Notes: generated from the sequence alone by a model not told the origin. 9,592 bases of DNA from Candidatus Omnitrophota bacterium (GCA_023818785.1 JAMWCO010000046.1:1-9592); one strand, 5' to 3'. Numbered from the stretch's first letter, positions 1 to 7,640 are shown. Translations and numbers: made by a program.

Positions 1-576
1 AGACCATTTGATAAATTAAGAGATGGAGGAGTATTATCAGAAGGTGCTGGAATGGTTGTCATTGAAGAATATTATAATGCAATAAGAAGAAATGCAAATA
101 TTTATTGTGAAATTACTGGTTATGGAAAATGGACTGAGAAAGAAGATTCAAAACCAGGTGAAGGATTTGAGAAAGCAATGATAAATTGTATAAAAGATTC
201 ATTTTTAAAAAAAGAATGTATTGATTATATTTCTGCTCATGGTCCATCTGACCCATATTTAGATTATTTTGAAACATTAGCAATTAAAAATGTTTTTGGT
301 GAATATGCATATAAAATACCTGTTTCTTCAATAAAATCAATGATAGGTAATCCATTCAGTTCTGGTGGTGTATTACAATTGATATCTTGTATAATGGCTT
401 TTTTACAAAAAATATTACCACCTACAATAAATTATGAATATCCAGACCCTTTATGTGACCTTGATTATGTTCCAAATAAACCAAGAGTATGTGATATAAA
501 GTATTGTCTTATAAATTCTCATGGTTTTGGTGGAAGCAATTCTTCTTTAATTATAAAAAAATATGAAAATAAATAG
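1..576 (+). CDS. FabF-like beta-ketoacyl-ACP synthase, C-terminal part (5' truncated by window edge), atypical active site
   Basis: The open frame enters from base 1 and ends at TAG 574-576, so 191 C-terminal residues are visible. They match the second half of type II ketoacyl synthases: RPFDKxRDG and EGAGMVVIEE at the start, then AHG, FETLAIKNVFGE, PPTINYEYPDP, CDLDYVPNK and a terminal HGFGGSNSSLIIKKYE. The family condenses acyl and malonyl groups on acyl carrier protein in the cytosol. The first catalytic His is present (visible residue 80, bases 238-240) in HGPSD rather than HGTST, and the nearby Lys (residue 112) is kept. The second catalytic His of the KSMTGH motif is replaced by Asn (residue 117, bases 349-351; KSMIGNPFSSGG). 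The DAxHxTxP segment before the first His is missing and the region is about four residues shorter than in FabF. The nucleophilic Cys lies outside the window. Possible identities are a divergent FabF or a chain-length-factor-like KS-beta partner. Family assignment is firm; activity is uncertain. The gene overlaps the next one by 14 nt. Confidence 0.9.
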   Translation, partial: RPFDKLRDGGVLSEGAGMVVIEEYYNAIRRNANIYCEITGYGKWTEKEDSKPGEGFEKAMINCIKDSFLKKECIDYISAHGPSDPYLDYFETLAIKNVFGEYAYKIPVSSIKSMIGNPFSSGGVLQLISCIMAFLQKILPPTINYEYPDPLCDLDYVPNKPRVCDIKYCLINSHGFGGSNSSLIIKKYENK

Positions 577-3010
577 TTTATCAATTTCATTTTTATTAGT
601 CAGTTTAATAAATTTAAGTTTTGGATTACTTGTGATTTTTAGAAGTAAAAAAAAGTTGTCAAACAGAATTTTTACATTTCTTTGTTTTCAATTATCTATC
701 TGGGCTTTAATATCTTTTTTTATTGCTTCTATCCTTGATCCTAAGAAAGGAGAATTTTTAGTTAGATTTGTTTTTATTTATGATTCATTTATACCTTTAA
801 CATTTTATTTATTTGTTTCAACAATTGGAGAGAAAAATTTTCCAAAAAATGAGAAAAGAAAGGTTATTCTCCTTTCTTTAATCAGTTTATGTAATTGTGC
901 AATATCATTTTCACCCAAATTTATAATTGAAGCATATCTTACTCAACCAGGAGTTTTTCAAAATATTAAATCAAGTATGATGGTTAAATATGGGAAATTA
1001 GAATTATCTTTATATATTTCAAATATACTTTTAATGCTTATTTTAGGACTTGGAACCCTTTACAGGAAGAAAAAGAAAAGTTCAGGAATTCTAAATCTTG
1101 AAATTCAATATATATTTTTAGGATTTTTATCAGCAACTATTTTTGTAATTTTTATCCATATTTTCCCAATAATTTTTGAAGTAAGTATTACAGATAGATT
1201 AGGTCCTTTTGCTTCTATTATTATAGTTGGAATAATGATTTATGGAATCGCAAAATATAAAATAATGGATATAACATTGGTTTATGAAAAAATATCTTTA
1301 TATCTACTTCATTCATTATCTTTACTTATAATATATTTTTTTGTCTATTATCTTTTGAATAAAATCCTTATCTTTTTTGCAATTGAACCTGAAAACTGGC
1401 CTTTGTTGATAAGTGGATTTTCTGTTGCAATACTCTTTAATCCTTTAAAAGAGAAATTACAAAATTTTTTGAGGATTAAAATTTTAAAATATGATATAGA
1501 AATATTTACCCAAAAAATTTTCAGTATACTATTTTCTTTTGATGAAATAAAAATTATTTTTAAAAATTTAATTGAAGAACTTAAAAATTTTTTAAATGTT
1601 CCTGAAAAAGTTCTGTTTGTTATGAAAAATAAAAATGATTTTCCATTTGAAAGGAAAGACCTTCCTGATGAAGTAGAAGTAGTTTATAAAGAAAAACTTT
1701 CAACTTTTAATTTACTTGAGAAAAATAAAATTGTAATTAAAGAGGAAGAGGAAAGATTAGAGGATGTTTATCCTGAAAGGGGAAAAATTGTGGAAGAATT
1801 TAATAAACTTGGATATGATGTTGGAGTTGCAATAATACAGAGAGAAAAAATTGTTGGTGGTATATTTTTTAAAAATAAAATTGATAATAAAGTTTTTACA
1901 TATAGAGACCAGTTGTTATTGATAAATTTAGGTTATCAACTTGGTGTTTCTCTTGAAACATTAAAATTATATCATCAGATTTCTGAAATGAATACTTATA
2001 TAAAAAATTTATTTGATAATGCACCATTTGGAGTTATAAGTTTTGATAAAAATGGGAAAGCATCTTTTTTAAATTCTAATATGGAGAATATTTTAGGTAG
2101 TAGTGAAGAAATTTTAGGGAAAGATTTTTCAGAAGTTTTACCTAAGGAGATTATTCCAAAAGTTGAAGAACTTTTTAGAAGTAATGAAAAAGAATTGAAA
2201 ACAGAAGAAATAATTTTTAAAAACAGTATTTTCAATATAATTTCAACACCATTTTTTGATGAAAAAAAAGAATTGTTAGGAGTTCAAGTTATATTTACAG
2301 ATATTACGAAGATAAAACAACTTGAAGAAGAAATAAAAAGAGCAGAAAAATTTGCATCTATAGGAGTTATGGCAGCAGGGCTTGCTCATGAAATAAAAAA
2401 TCCACTTGTTGCTATTAAAACATTTGTAGACCTTCTACCAAACAGATTAAATGATAAAGAGTTTATAAATGAATATCCAAAACTTCTACAGCAAGAAATA
2501 AATAGAATAAACCATCTCGTTGAACAAATTTTACTTTTTGCAAGACCACAAATAACAAAGATAGAGGAGATTAATTTAAATGAAATTATAAATTCAGTTA
2601 TAACACTTATAAATTTTCAATTTTCTGATAAATCAATTAAAATAATAAAGAATATGCCAGAAGAAAATGTTGTTATAAAAGGGGATAAAGAAAAATTAAA
2701 ACAGATGTTTTTGAATATATTAGCGAATAGTTTTGAAGCAATAAATCATAAAGAAGGGATTATTGAAATAAAATTAAAAGAACTGGGCGAAAAAGTAGAG
2801 GTTACAATTAGCGATAATGGATATGGGATTAAAAGAGAAATTATGAATAAAATTTTTGACCCATTTTTTACAACAAAAGAAAGAGGAACTGGTCTTGGAT
2901 TATCTATTGTTTTGAGAATAGTGGAAGAACATAAAGGGAAGATTAGAATTGAGAGCGAAGAAGAGAAAGGAACAAAGGTATATATTTATTTGCCAAAAGA
3001 AGGAAATTGA
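563..3010 (+). CDS. Membrane sensor histidine kinase (multi-TM, GAF-like, PAS, HisKA, HATPase_c)
   Basis: This 815-residue protein is a polytopic sensor kinase. By eye there are about nine hydrophobic segments, near residues 8-26, 36-57, 66-87, 101-120, 149-166, 181-206, 213-231, 246-273 and 279-293. They resemble the 7TM-type N-terminal region of some histidine kinases (the PEP-CTERM kinase PrsK is a distant parallel in layout). A GAF-like region follows (about 320-470), then a PAS domain (about 475-585; NLFDNAPFGVISFDKNGK). The HisKA H-box is AGLAHEIKNPLVAIKTF with phospho-acceptor His609. The ATPase domain is intact: N-box Asn718 and Asn722, G1 DNGYG (751-755), F-box DPFFTTK (766-772) and G2 GTGLGLS (775-781). 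It should autophosphorylate and feed the downstream receivers. The start at ATG 563 lies inside the synthase gene with no clear Shine-Dalgarno, which suggests translational coupling. The first TM segment begins a few residues later, so a much later start would remove it. The ligand is unknown. Confidence 0.93.
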   Translation: MKINSLSISFLLVSLINLSFGLLVIFRSKKKLSNRIFTFLCFQLSIWALISFFIASILDPKKGEFLVRFVFIYDSFIPLTFYLFVSTIGEKNFPKNEKRKVILLSLISLCNCAISFSPKFIIEAYLTQPGVFQNIKSSMMVKYGKLELSLYISNILLMLILGLGTLYRKKKKSSGILNLEIQYIFLGFLSATIFVIFIHIFPIIFEVSITDRLGPFASIIIVGIMIYGIAKYKIMDITLVYEKISLYLLHSLSLLIIYFFVYYLLNKILIFFAIEPENWPLLISGFSVAILFNPLKEKLQNFLRIKILKYDIEIFTQKIFSILFSFDEIKIIFKNLIEELKNFLNVPEKVLFVMKNKNDFPFERKDLPDEVEVVYKEKLSTFNLLEKNKIVIKEEEERLEDVYPERGKIVEEFNKLGYDVGVAIIQREKIVGGIFFKNKIDNKVFTYRDQLLLINLGYQLGVSLETLKLYHQISEMNTYIKNLFDNAPFGVISFDKNGKASFLNSNMENILGSSEEILGKDFSEVLPKEIIPKVEELFRSNEKELKTEEIIFKNSIFNIISTPFFDEKKELLGVQVIFTDITKIKQLEEEIKRAEKFASIGVMAAGLAHEIKNPLVAIKTFVDLLPNRLNDKEFINEYPKLLQQEINRINHLVEQILLFARPQITKIEEINLNEIINSVITLINFQFSDKSIKIIKNMPEENVVIKGDKEKLKQMFLNILANSFEAINHKEGIIEIKLKELGEKVEVTISDNGYGIKREIMNKIFDPFFTTKERGTGLGLSIVLRIVEEHKGKIRIESEEEKGTKVYIYLPKEGN
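2385..2415 (+). repeat. H-box direct repeat, copy 1 (partner at 4322-4352)
   Basis: This 31-nt stretch encoding the H-box of the first kinase matches 4322-4352 at 30 of 31 positions; the only difference is A2393 versus T4330. It codes for the same motif in a paralogous gene, so it is a coding repeat from shared ancestry rather than a mobile or regulatory repeat. Confidence 0.8.
2999..3004 (+). promoter_or_regulatory. Ribosome binding site that decides the start of the second kinase-like gene
   Basis: GAAGGA lies 8 nt before ATG 3013. The in-frame TTG at 3007 would be only 2 nt from this motif, which is too close. I therefore prefer ATG 3013 over TTG 3007. The motif sits in the last codons of the preceding kinase gene, as expected for coupled translation. 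Confidence 0.6.
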
Positions 3011-3012
3011 AT

Positions 3013-4917
3013 ATGAAGTATTTAATGGTAGTAAGTGAGGATAAGGGAGTTATACATTCTTTAAAAATTATATTAAAGGATTATATTGTTGAAGATGTTT
3101 TACCTAAGGAAGTAATAAGAAAAATAAATGAGAGAAGACCATTTCTGATTTTTATAGATACTTATCTGAATGAAACAAATCCTTCTGAATTAATAGATGA
3201 GATATTGAAAGAAGATAAAGAAATATTTGTAATTCCAATTATTTCTTCTTATGACAAAAATGCAAGAGAAATTTTTGAAAAGAATATTTTTGATATAATA
3301 GAGAAACCATTTTTATATGAAAAAATACATTTTATATTAAAAAAAGCAGATAAATGGTCAGAAATATTATTAAAAAAAGAAAATCCAATAGAGATAAAAG
3401 AGACAAAAGAAATAAAAGAAAATTATGAAAACTTTAAAAATGCTTTTTTTCAGATGGTTTTTCAGTCCATCACTGAAAATTTTTTAGATATTAGAAAAAC
3501 ATGCTACGAAATACTAAAAATTTTAAGAAGATATTTTTATTTCAATTATATTACAATATTCTTAAGAGAAAATGAAATTTTTAAAGTTTACTCTTCTATT
3601 GGAATAGATGAAGAAATCCGTGAAAAATTAAAATTAGATTTTGAAGACCCTATTATAAAATGGTTTTTAAAAGAAAATAAAATTTTAAATTTAAAAGAAC
3701 ACCCTGTTTGTCTTGATATAAGAAATTTATCTTCGCTTTTAAAATTTAAGTTGGCCTTCCCTTTGAAAACTTTTAGTGGAAAGTTTATTGGATTTATAAC
3801 TATAGGGGAAAAGAGTATAAACGAAGAGATTACAAATGATGAAATTTATACAATTTCTCTTCTTTCAGATTATCTTGCAACTGTTTTTGACAATTTCTCT
3901 CTCTACAATGAGATAAATTATCAGAAGAAATATCAGGATTTTCTATTTAAAAATTTACCCGCAGGAATTATAGGAGTAGATAAGGATTGCAATATTAATA
4001 TTTTGAATAATTATGGGGAAGAAATTTTGAAGGTTAAATATGATGGGCTTAAAGGAGAAAAAATAGAAAAAATTGGCTCACAGTTTGCTGATTTAATAAG
4101 AAGGGCATTCTTATATGGAGAAGTTGTTTCAAGAAAGGAGATAGAATTTATACCAACTAAATCAATTCTTGGGATAAGTACAAATATAATTAGAAATGAA
4201 AAAGGAGAAATTGTTGGAGTAGTTGCAATTTTTCAAGACCTAACAAGAATAAAAGAAATTGAAAAAAAAGAAAAAGAAATTGAAAAAAATAAATTCTGGG
4301 CACTTGTTTCCTCAAAATTATCTCATGAATTAAAAAATCCACTTGTTGCTATAAATACCTTTGCTCAAATGCTTCCTACAATGTACAATGATGTGGAATT
4401 CAGAGAAAAATTTTCAAAAATAGTTATGGATGAAGTAAGAAAGATAAATGAGATAATTGATTGGATAAATAAGATTGGAGATACAGTTGAACTGAAAAAA
4501 GATGTTTTTTCAATAGATGGTTTTCTTGAAGATATTTTAAGAGAGAAAAAAGTAGAAAAGTTATATCAAAAAGATATAAATAGATTGATAGAAGGGGATA
4601 TTATAAGATTGAAGGAGGCATTTGAATACATAATAGAATTTATAGAACATGATATAGGAGAAGATAGATTTTCAATTGATGTTGAAGAAAGAGATAAAAT
4701 TTTAAAAATTATTTTTATAGAAAAAGGAGAAAATATAAAAATTGGAGAGAAAGACGAAATTTTTGTTCCTTTTAGTCCAAATTTAAAATTTTCTCTTTCA
4801 ACAAAAATTTTATTGGCTAAAAGAATTATAGAAAGTCATAGTGAAGGGAAATTAGATATTGAAATACTTCCTTTTGGGAAAAAATTTATAATATGTTTAC
4901 CTATTAAAAATGGCTAA
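3013..4917 (+). CDS. Receiver-GAF-PAS-HisKA protein with degenerate ATPase domain (predicted pseudo-histidine kinase)
   Basis: This 634-residue protein has no TM segments and should be cytosolic. Numbering is from ATG 3013; TTG 3007 would add two residues. Domains in order: receiver (about 1-113), GAF (about 145-300), PAS (about 305-415; NLPAGIIGVDKDCNI), HisKA (about 425-495) and a HATPase-like fold (about 500-634). The receiver keeps Asp49, Ser78 and Lys98, but its acidic pair is Ser8-Glu9 instead of Asp-Asp. The H-box SHELKNPLVAINTF is intact with His438. The ATPase boxes are not: the N-box asparagines align with Tyr539 and Phe543, G1 DNGYG reads EKGEN, F-box DPFFTTK reads VPFSPNL, and G2 GTGLGLS is replaced by FSLSTKI. 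The frame is open and the fold length normal, so this looks like a selected loss of ATP binding rather than decay. It may be a phosphotransfer partner, heterodimer subunit or scaffold for the upstream kinase. It starts just after the upstream stop and overlaps the next gene by 8 nt. Confidence 0.88.
   Translation: MKYLMVVSEDKGVIHSLKIILKDYIVEDVLPKEVIRKINERRPFLIFIDTYLNETNPSELIDEILKEDKEIFVIPIISSYDKNAREIFEKNIFDIIEKPFLYEKIHFILKKADKWSEILLKKENPIEIKETKEIKENYENFKNAFFQMVFQSITENFLDIRKTCYEILKILRRYFYFNYITIFLRENEIFKVYSSIGIDEEIREKLKLDFEDPIIKWFLKENKILNLKEHPVCLDIRNLSSLLKFKLAFPLKTFSGKFIGFITIGEKSINEEITNDEIYTISLLSDYLATVFDNFSLYNEINYQKKYQDFLFKNLPAGIIGVDKDCNINILNNYGEEILKVKYDGLKGEKIEKIGSQFADLIRRAFLYGEVVSRKEIEFIPTKSILGISTNIIRNEKGEIVGVVAIFQDLTRIKEIEKKEKEIEKNKFWALVSSKLSHELKNPLVAINTFAQMLPTMYNDVEFREKFSKIVMDEVRKINEIIDWINKIGDTVELKKDVFSIDGFLEDILREKKVEKLYQKDINRLIEGDIIRLKEAFEYIIEFIEHDIGEDRFSIDVEERDKILKIIFIEKGENIKIGEKDEIFVPFSPNLKFSLSTKILLAKRIIESHSEGKLDIEILPFGKKFIICLPIKNG
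4322..4352 (+). repeat. H-box direct repeat, copy 2 (partner at 2385-2415)
   Basis: Second copy of the H-box coding repeat, inside the predicted pseudokinase gene. The DNA match is much closer than in the rest of the two genes, whose ATPase portions have diverged strongly. Confidence 0.8.
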
Positions 4918-6265
4918 AATCCTTATTATTGATGACGAAGAAGGAGTAAGGGAATCTTTAAAATTTTCGCTAAGGAATAAATATAAAGTAATATTATCTT
5001 CAAATGGGAAAGAAGGATTTTCTCTCATTGAGAAAGAAAGGCCAGATTTAGTAATTCTTGATATAATTCTTCCAGATATTGATGGAATTAATCTATTAAA
5101 AGATATAAAAGAAAAGTTTAAAGACACACCTGTAATTATGTTAACTGCAATTTCCCAGATTACCACAGCGGTTGAAGCAATGAAATTAGGAGCAGTAGAT
5201 TATATCCCAAAACCATTTGATATTGAAAAACTGATTAATACAATTGAAAATACATTAAAAATGAAAAATCTGATATCTCATATTGAAATATTAAAAGAAG
5301 AAATAAAAAGAGAGTATCCATTAGATGAACCAATTTATGAGAGTCAGGCGATGAAAAATGTTATTGAACTTGCAAAAAAAAGTGTTTTATCAGATTCTCC
5401 TGTTTTGATTATAGGACCTACAGGTGTTGGGAAAGAATTGATTGCACGGTATATACATGAAAAAAGTCAAAGAAGGAATTTACCATTTGTCTCTATTCAC
5501 TGTGCAGCAATTCCTGAAACATTATTTGAAAGTGAAATATTTGGATATGAAAAAGGTGCTTTTACAAATGCATTTAAAAGTAAGAAAGGTAAGATTGAAA
5601 TTGCAGGTTCTGGAACTTTATTTTTTGATGAGATAGGAGAGATACCATTAAATATGCAGGTCAAACTTTTAAGGTTTTTAGAAGAAAAAAAATATTCTCC
5701 ACTTGGAAGTAACGAAATATTTGAAAGCGATGCAAGAATTATTGCTGCTACTTCAAAAAATCTTGAAAAAGAAATTGAAGAAGGCAACTTTAGAGAAGAT
5801 TTATATTATAGATTAAGTGTTATCCCAATAAAAATTCCTCCTTTGAAAGAAAGAAAAGAAGATATAATTCCTCTTGTAAATTATTATATAAAATTTTTCA
5901 AAAATAAATTTTATAGTAAAATAATTGACTTTAGTGATCAAGTTAAAGAAATATTTGTAAATTATCAATGGCCAGGAAATGTAAGAGAGTTGAAAAATAT
6001 CATAGAAAGGATTTTTGTTTTACATAGTGAAAAAGATATGATAAATTTAAGTGATTTGCCAGAAGAATTGAAAATAAAAAAGGATAATTTTAATTTGGAA
6101 GAGACAATAGGAAATTTTGAGAAAGAATTGATAAAAAAAGCACTTATAAAAACAAATTGGAACCAAACAAAAGCAGCAGAAGTTTTAAAGATAACAAGAA
6201 GAAAGTTAAACTATAAAATGAAAAAATATGGATTGATAGATGGAAGAAAAGGCAATAATAATTGA
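4910..6265 (+). CDS. Sigma-54-dependent response regulator, NtrC family
   Basis: This 451-residue protein has the full NtrC layout: receiver, AAA+ sigma-54 interaction domain and Fis-type helix-turn-helix. The receiver (1-120) carries the acidic pair Asp8-Asp9, phospho-acceptor Asp51, Thr79 and Lys101. The AAA+ domain (about 140-370) shows Walker A GPTGVGKE (169-176), Walker B TLFFDEIGEIP with Asp240 and Glu241, arginines in FREDLYYRL (295, 301) and the GNVRELKN sensor II motif. The sigma-54 contact loop reads GAFTNA (216-221) instead of GAFTGA. The C-terminal HTH spans about 417-442 (NQTKAAEVLKITRRKLNYKM). It should bind enhancer sites and drive ATP-dependent open-complex formation by sigma-54 RNA polymerase once phosphorylated. 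The start at ATG 4910 is 8 nt inside the preceding gene and directly gives the canonical MAKILIIDDE start. No clear Shine-Dalgarno is seen, so coupling is likely. Its target promoters are not identifiable here. Confidence 0.95.
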   Translation: MAKILIIDDEEGVRESLKFSLRNKYKVILSSNGKEGFSLIEKERPDLVILDIILPDIDGINLLKDIKEKFKDTPVIMLTAISQITTAVEAMKLGAVDYIPKPFDIEKLINTIENTLKMKNLISHIEILKEEIKREYPLDEPIYESQAMKNVIELAKKSVLSDSPVLIIGPTGVGKELIARYIHEKSQRRNLPFVSIHCAAIPETLFESEIFGYEKGAFTNAFKSKKGKIEIAGSGTLFFDEIGEIPLNMQVKLLRFLEEKKYSPLGSNEIFESDARIIAATSKNLEKEIEEGNFREDLYYRLSVIPIKIPPLKERKEDIIPLVNYYIKFFKNKFYSKIIDFSDQVKEIFVNYQWPGNVRELKNIIERIFVLHSEKDMINLSDLPEELKIKKDNFNLEETIGNFEKELIKKALIKTNWNQTKAAEVLKITRRKLNYKMKKYGLIDGRKGNNN

Positions 6266-7640
6266 AGATAATCTGGAGATAATAAATTTTATAGAAGTAT
6301 TATTGAAACCGAAAGGTTTTACTGTTGATTATGCTCAAACTGGACAGGAAGGTTTAAAAAAAATTAAAGAGAGAGAATATAATTTTGTCATTCTTGACTT
6401 GAAATTACCTGACATAGATGGCTTTGAAGTATTAGAAGAGATAAAAAAGATTGACGATAAATTACCTGTTGTTATCATCACTGGATTTGGGACTATTGAA
6501 AATGTTGTAAAAGCAATAAAAGCGGGTGCAGATGATTTTATTGATAAACCATTTGAGATTGATAGATTTTATGAAGTAATAGAAAAGATTACAAAGATAA
6601 AAAAATTAGAAAGGGAGATATCCAAATTAAAATTAATTGAATCAATTCTTGAGTTAAATAGGACACTTGTTTCACTTGTAGAGTTTGATACTTTGCTTGA
6701 AAAAACATTAGACATTTTAAATAATCTATTTTCTCCAGATATGATTGGGATATATATTTTTGAAAAAGAGAGTAATAGTTTTCTTCTTAAAAAAGTTAAA
6801 ATTAGAAACCTTAAATGTAAATTTAAAAAATTCTATAATATTGAAGAAGTTGATCAATTAAAAGAGAAGAGTATTTTTTTAAATAGTTTTGCTGATTTTT
6901 CAGAAGTAAAGGCCTTAATAAAAGGGAAAGACGAAAATATAGGTATATTAAATTTAATCTTTGATAAAAAAAGAGAAATAAGAGAGGAGGAAATAAAGTT
7001 TTTAGATGCCTTCTGTATACAAATAGGAATTGGTATAGAAAATTCTTTGTTGTTTGAAAAGATGAAGAAATCTTATATAAATGCTATAAAATCTCTTGTT
7101 ATTTCTCTTGAAGCAAAAGATAAATATACAAAAGGACATTCAGATGAAGTTGCTCAATATTCCATTATGATTGGAGAGAAACTTGGTTTTAAAGATTATG
7201 AAATTGAAATATTAAAAAATTCTTCATATCTTCATGATATTGGAAAACTTGGGATTAAAGATGAGATACTACTTAAAAATGATAAATTAGATGAGAAAGA
7301 ATTTGAAATTATAAAACAGCATCCATTAATCACATTGAAAATAATTGAACCATTAAATTTAAAAAAAGATGAGATTGAAGCGTGTCTCTATCACCATGAA
7401 AGAATAAATGGGTCAGGGTATCCTTATGGAATTACTGGAGAAAATATTCCTATTTATGCTAAAATAATAGCAGTTGCAGATGCTTATAGTGCTATGACTT
7501 CTGAAAGACCTTATAGAAAAAAGATGAGTAAAGAAGAAGCAATAGAAGAATTAAGAAAATGGGCAGGAATTCAGTTTGATAAAGATATTGTTGAATTATT
7601 CATAGAAATAATTAACCAGATAGAGGGGGTGAAAAAATGA
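6240..7640 (+). CDS. Response regulator with GAF and HD-GYP domains (predicted cyclic-di-GMP phosphodiesterase)
   Basis: This 466-residue cytosolic protein joins a receiver (1-120; Glu9-Asp10, Asp53, Thr81, Lys103), a short coiled linker (about 118-140), a divergent GAF domain (about 140-272) and an HD-GYP domain (about 280-460). The HD-GYP motifs are complete: His300 in KGHS, the HD pair His332-Asp333 in LHDIGKLG, His361 in QHP, HHE at 385-387, GSGYP at 391-395, and VADAYSAM at 412-419. The family hydrolyses cyclic-di-GMP to pGpG or GMP with a two- or three-metal centre, as in RpfG-type regulators. Phosphorylation of the receiver probably controls that activity. ATG 6240 directly follows an in-frame stop codon at 6237, so it is the earliest possible start. 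It lies 26 nt inside the sigma-54 regulator gene, which points to a shared transcript and coupled translation. It shares the upstream kinase as the likely phosphate source. Confidence 0.94.
   Translation: MEEKAIIIEDNLEIINFIEVLLKPKGFTVDYAQTGQEGLKKIKEREYNFVILDLKLPDIDGFEVLEEIKKIDDKLPVVIITGFGTIENVVKAIKAGADDFIDKPFEIDRFYEVIEKITKIKKLEREISKLKLIESILELNRTLVSLVEFDTLLEKTLDILNNLFSPDMIGIYIFEKESNSFLLKKVKIRNLKCKFKKFYNIEEVDQLKEKSIFLNSFADFSEVKALIKGKDENIGILNLIFDKKREIREEEIKFLDAFCIQIGIGIENSLLFEKMKKSYINAIKSLVISLEAKDKYTKGHSDEVAQYSIMIGEKLGFKDYEIEILKNSSYLHDIGKLGIKDEILLKNDKLDEKEFEIIKQHPLITLKIIEPLNLKKDEIEACLYHHERINGSGYPYGITGENIPIYAKIIAVADAYSAMTSERPYRKKMSKEEAIEELRKWAGIQFDKDIVELFIEIINQIEGVKK
7622..7631 (+). promoter_or_regulatory. 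Strong ribosome binding site before the EF-Tu-like gene
   Basis: AGAGGGGGTG ends 5 nt before ATG 7637 and differs by one base from the core Shine-Dalgarno GGAGGTG. The two kinase-to-regulator junctions further upstream lack a comparable motif, so this small gene may be translated at a higher rate than the signalling genes. Confidence 0.6.

Noticed and set aside
1996..2235. Minus-strand open frame inside the first kinase gene
   Set aside because: Shadow of the PAS-coding region; no recognisable domain, and the + strand frame is fully explained.
3379..3432. Purine-rich, repeat-like stretch in the pseudokinase gene
   Set aside because: It encodes a Lys/Glu-rich linker between the receiver and GAF domains; the repetition follows from Lys, Glu and Ile codons in AT-rich DNA, not a true repeat.
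3752..3767. Sigma-54-like -24/-12 pattern (TGGCCT, 5 nt, TTGAA)
   Set aside because: The -12 element has GA instead of the key GC, it lies deep inside the pseudokinase coding region, and no gene starts nearby. Likely chance.
4897..5166. Minus-strand open frame across the pseudokinase/sigma-54 regulator junction
   Set aside because: Shadow of the receiver-coding region, low-complexity translation and no family resemblance.
5442..5787. Alternative open frames on both strands within the AAA+ domain
   Set aside because: They overlap the Walker B and GAFTNA coding region, which is certain; their translations show no motif.
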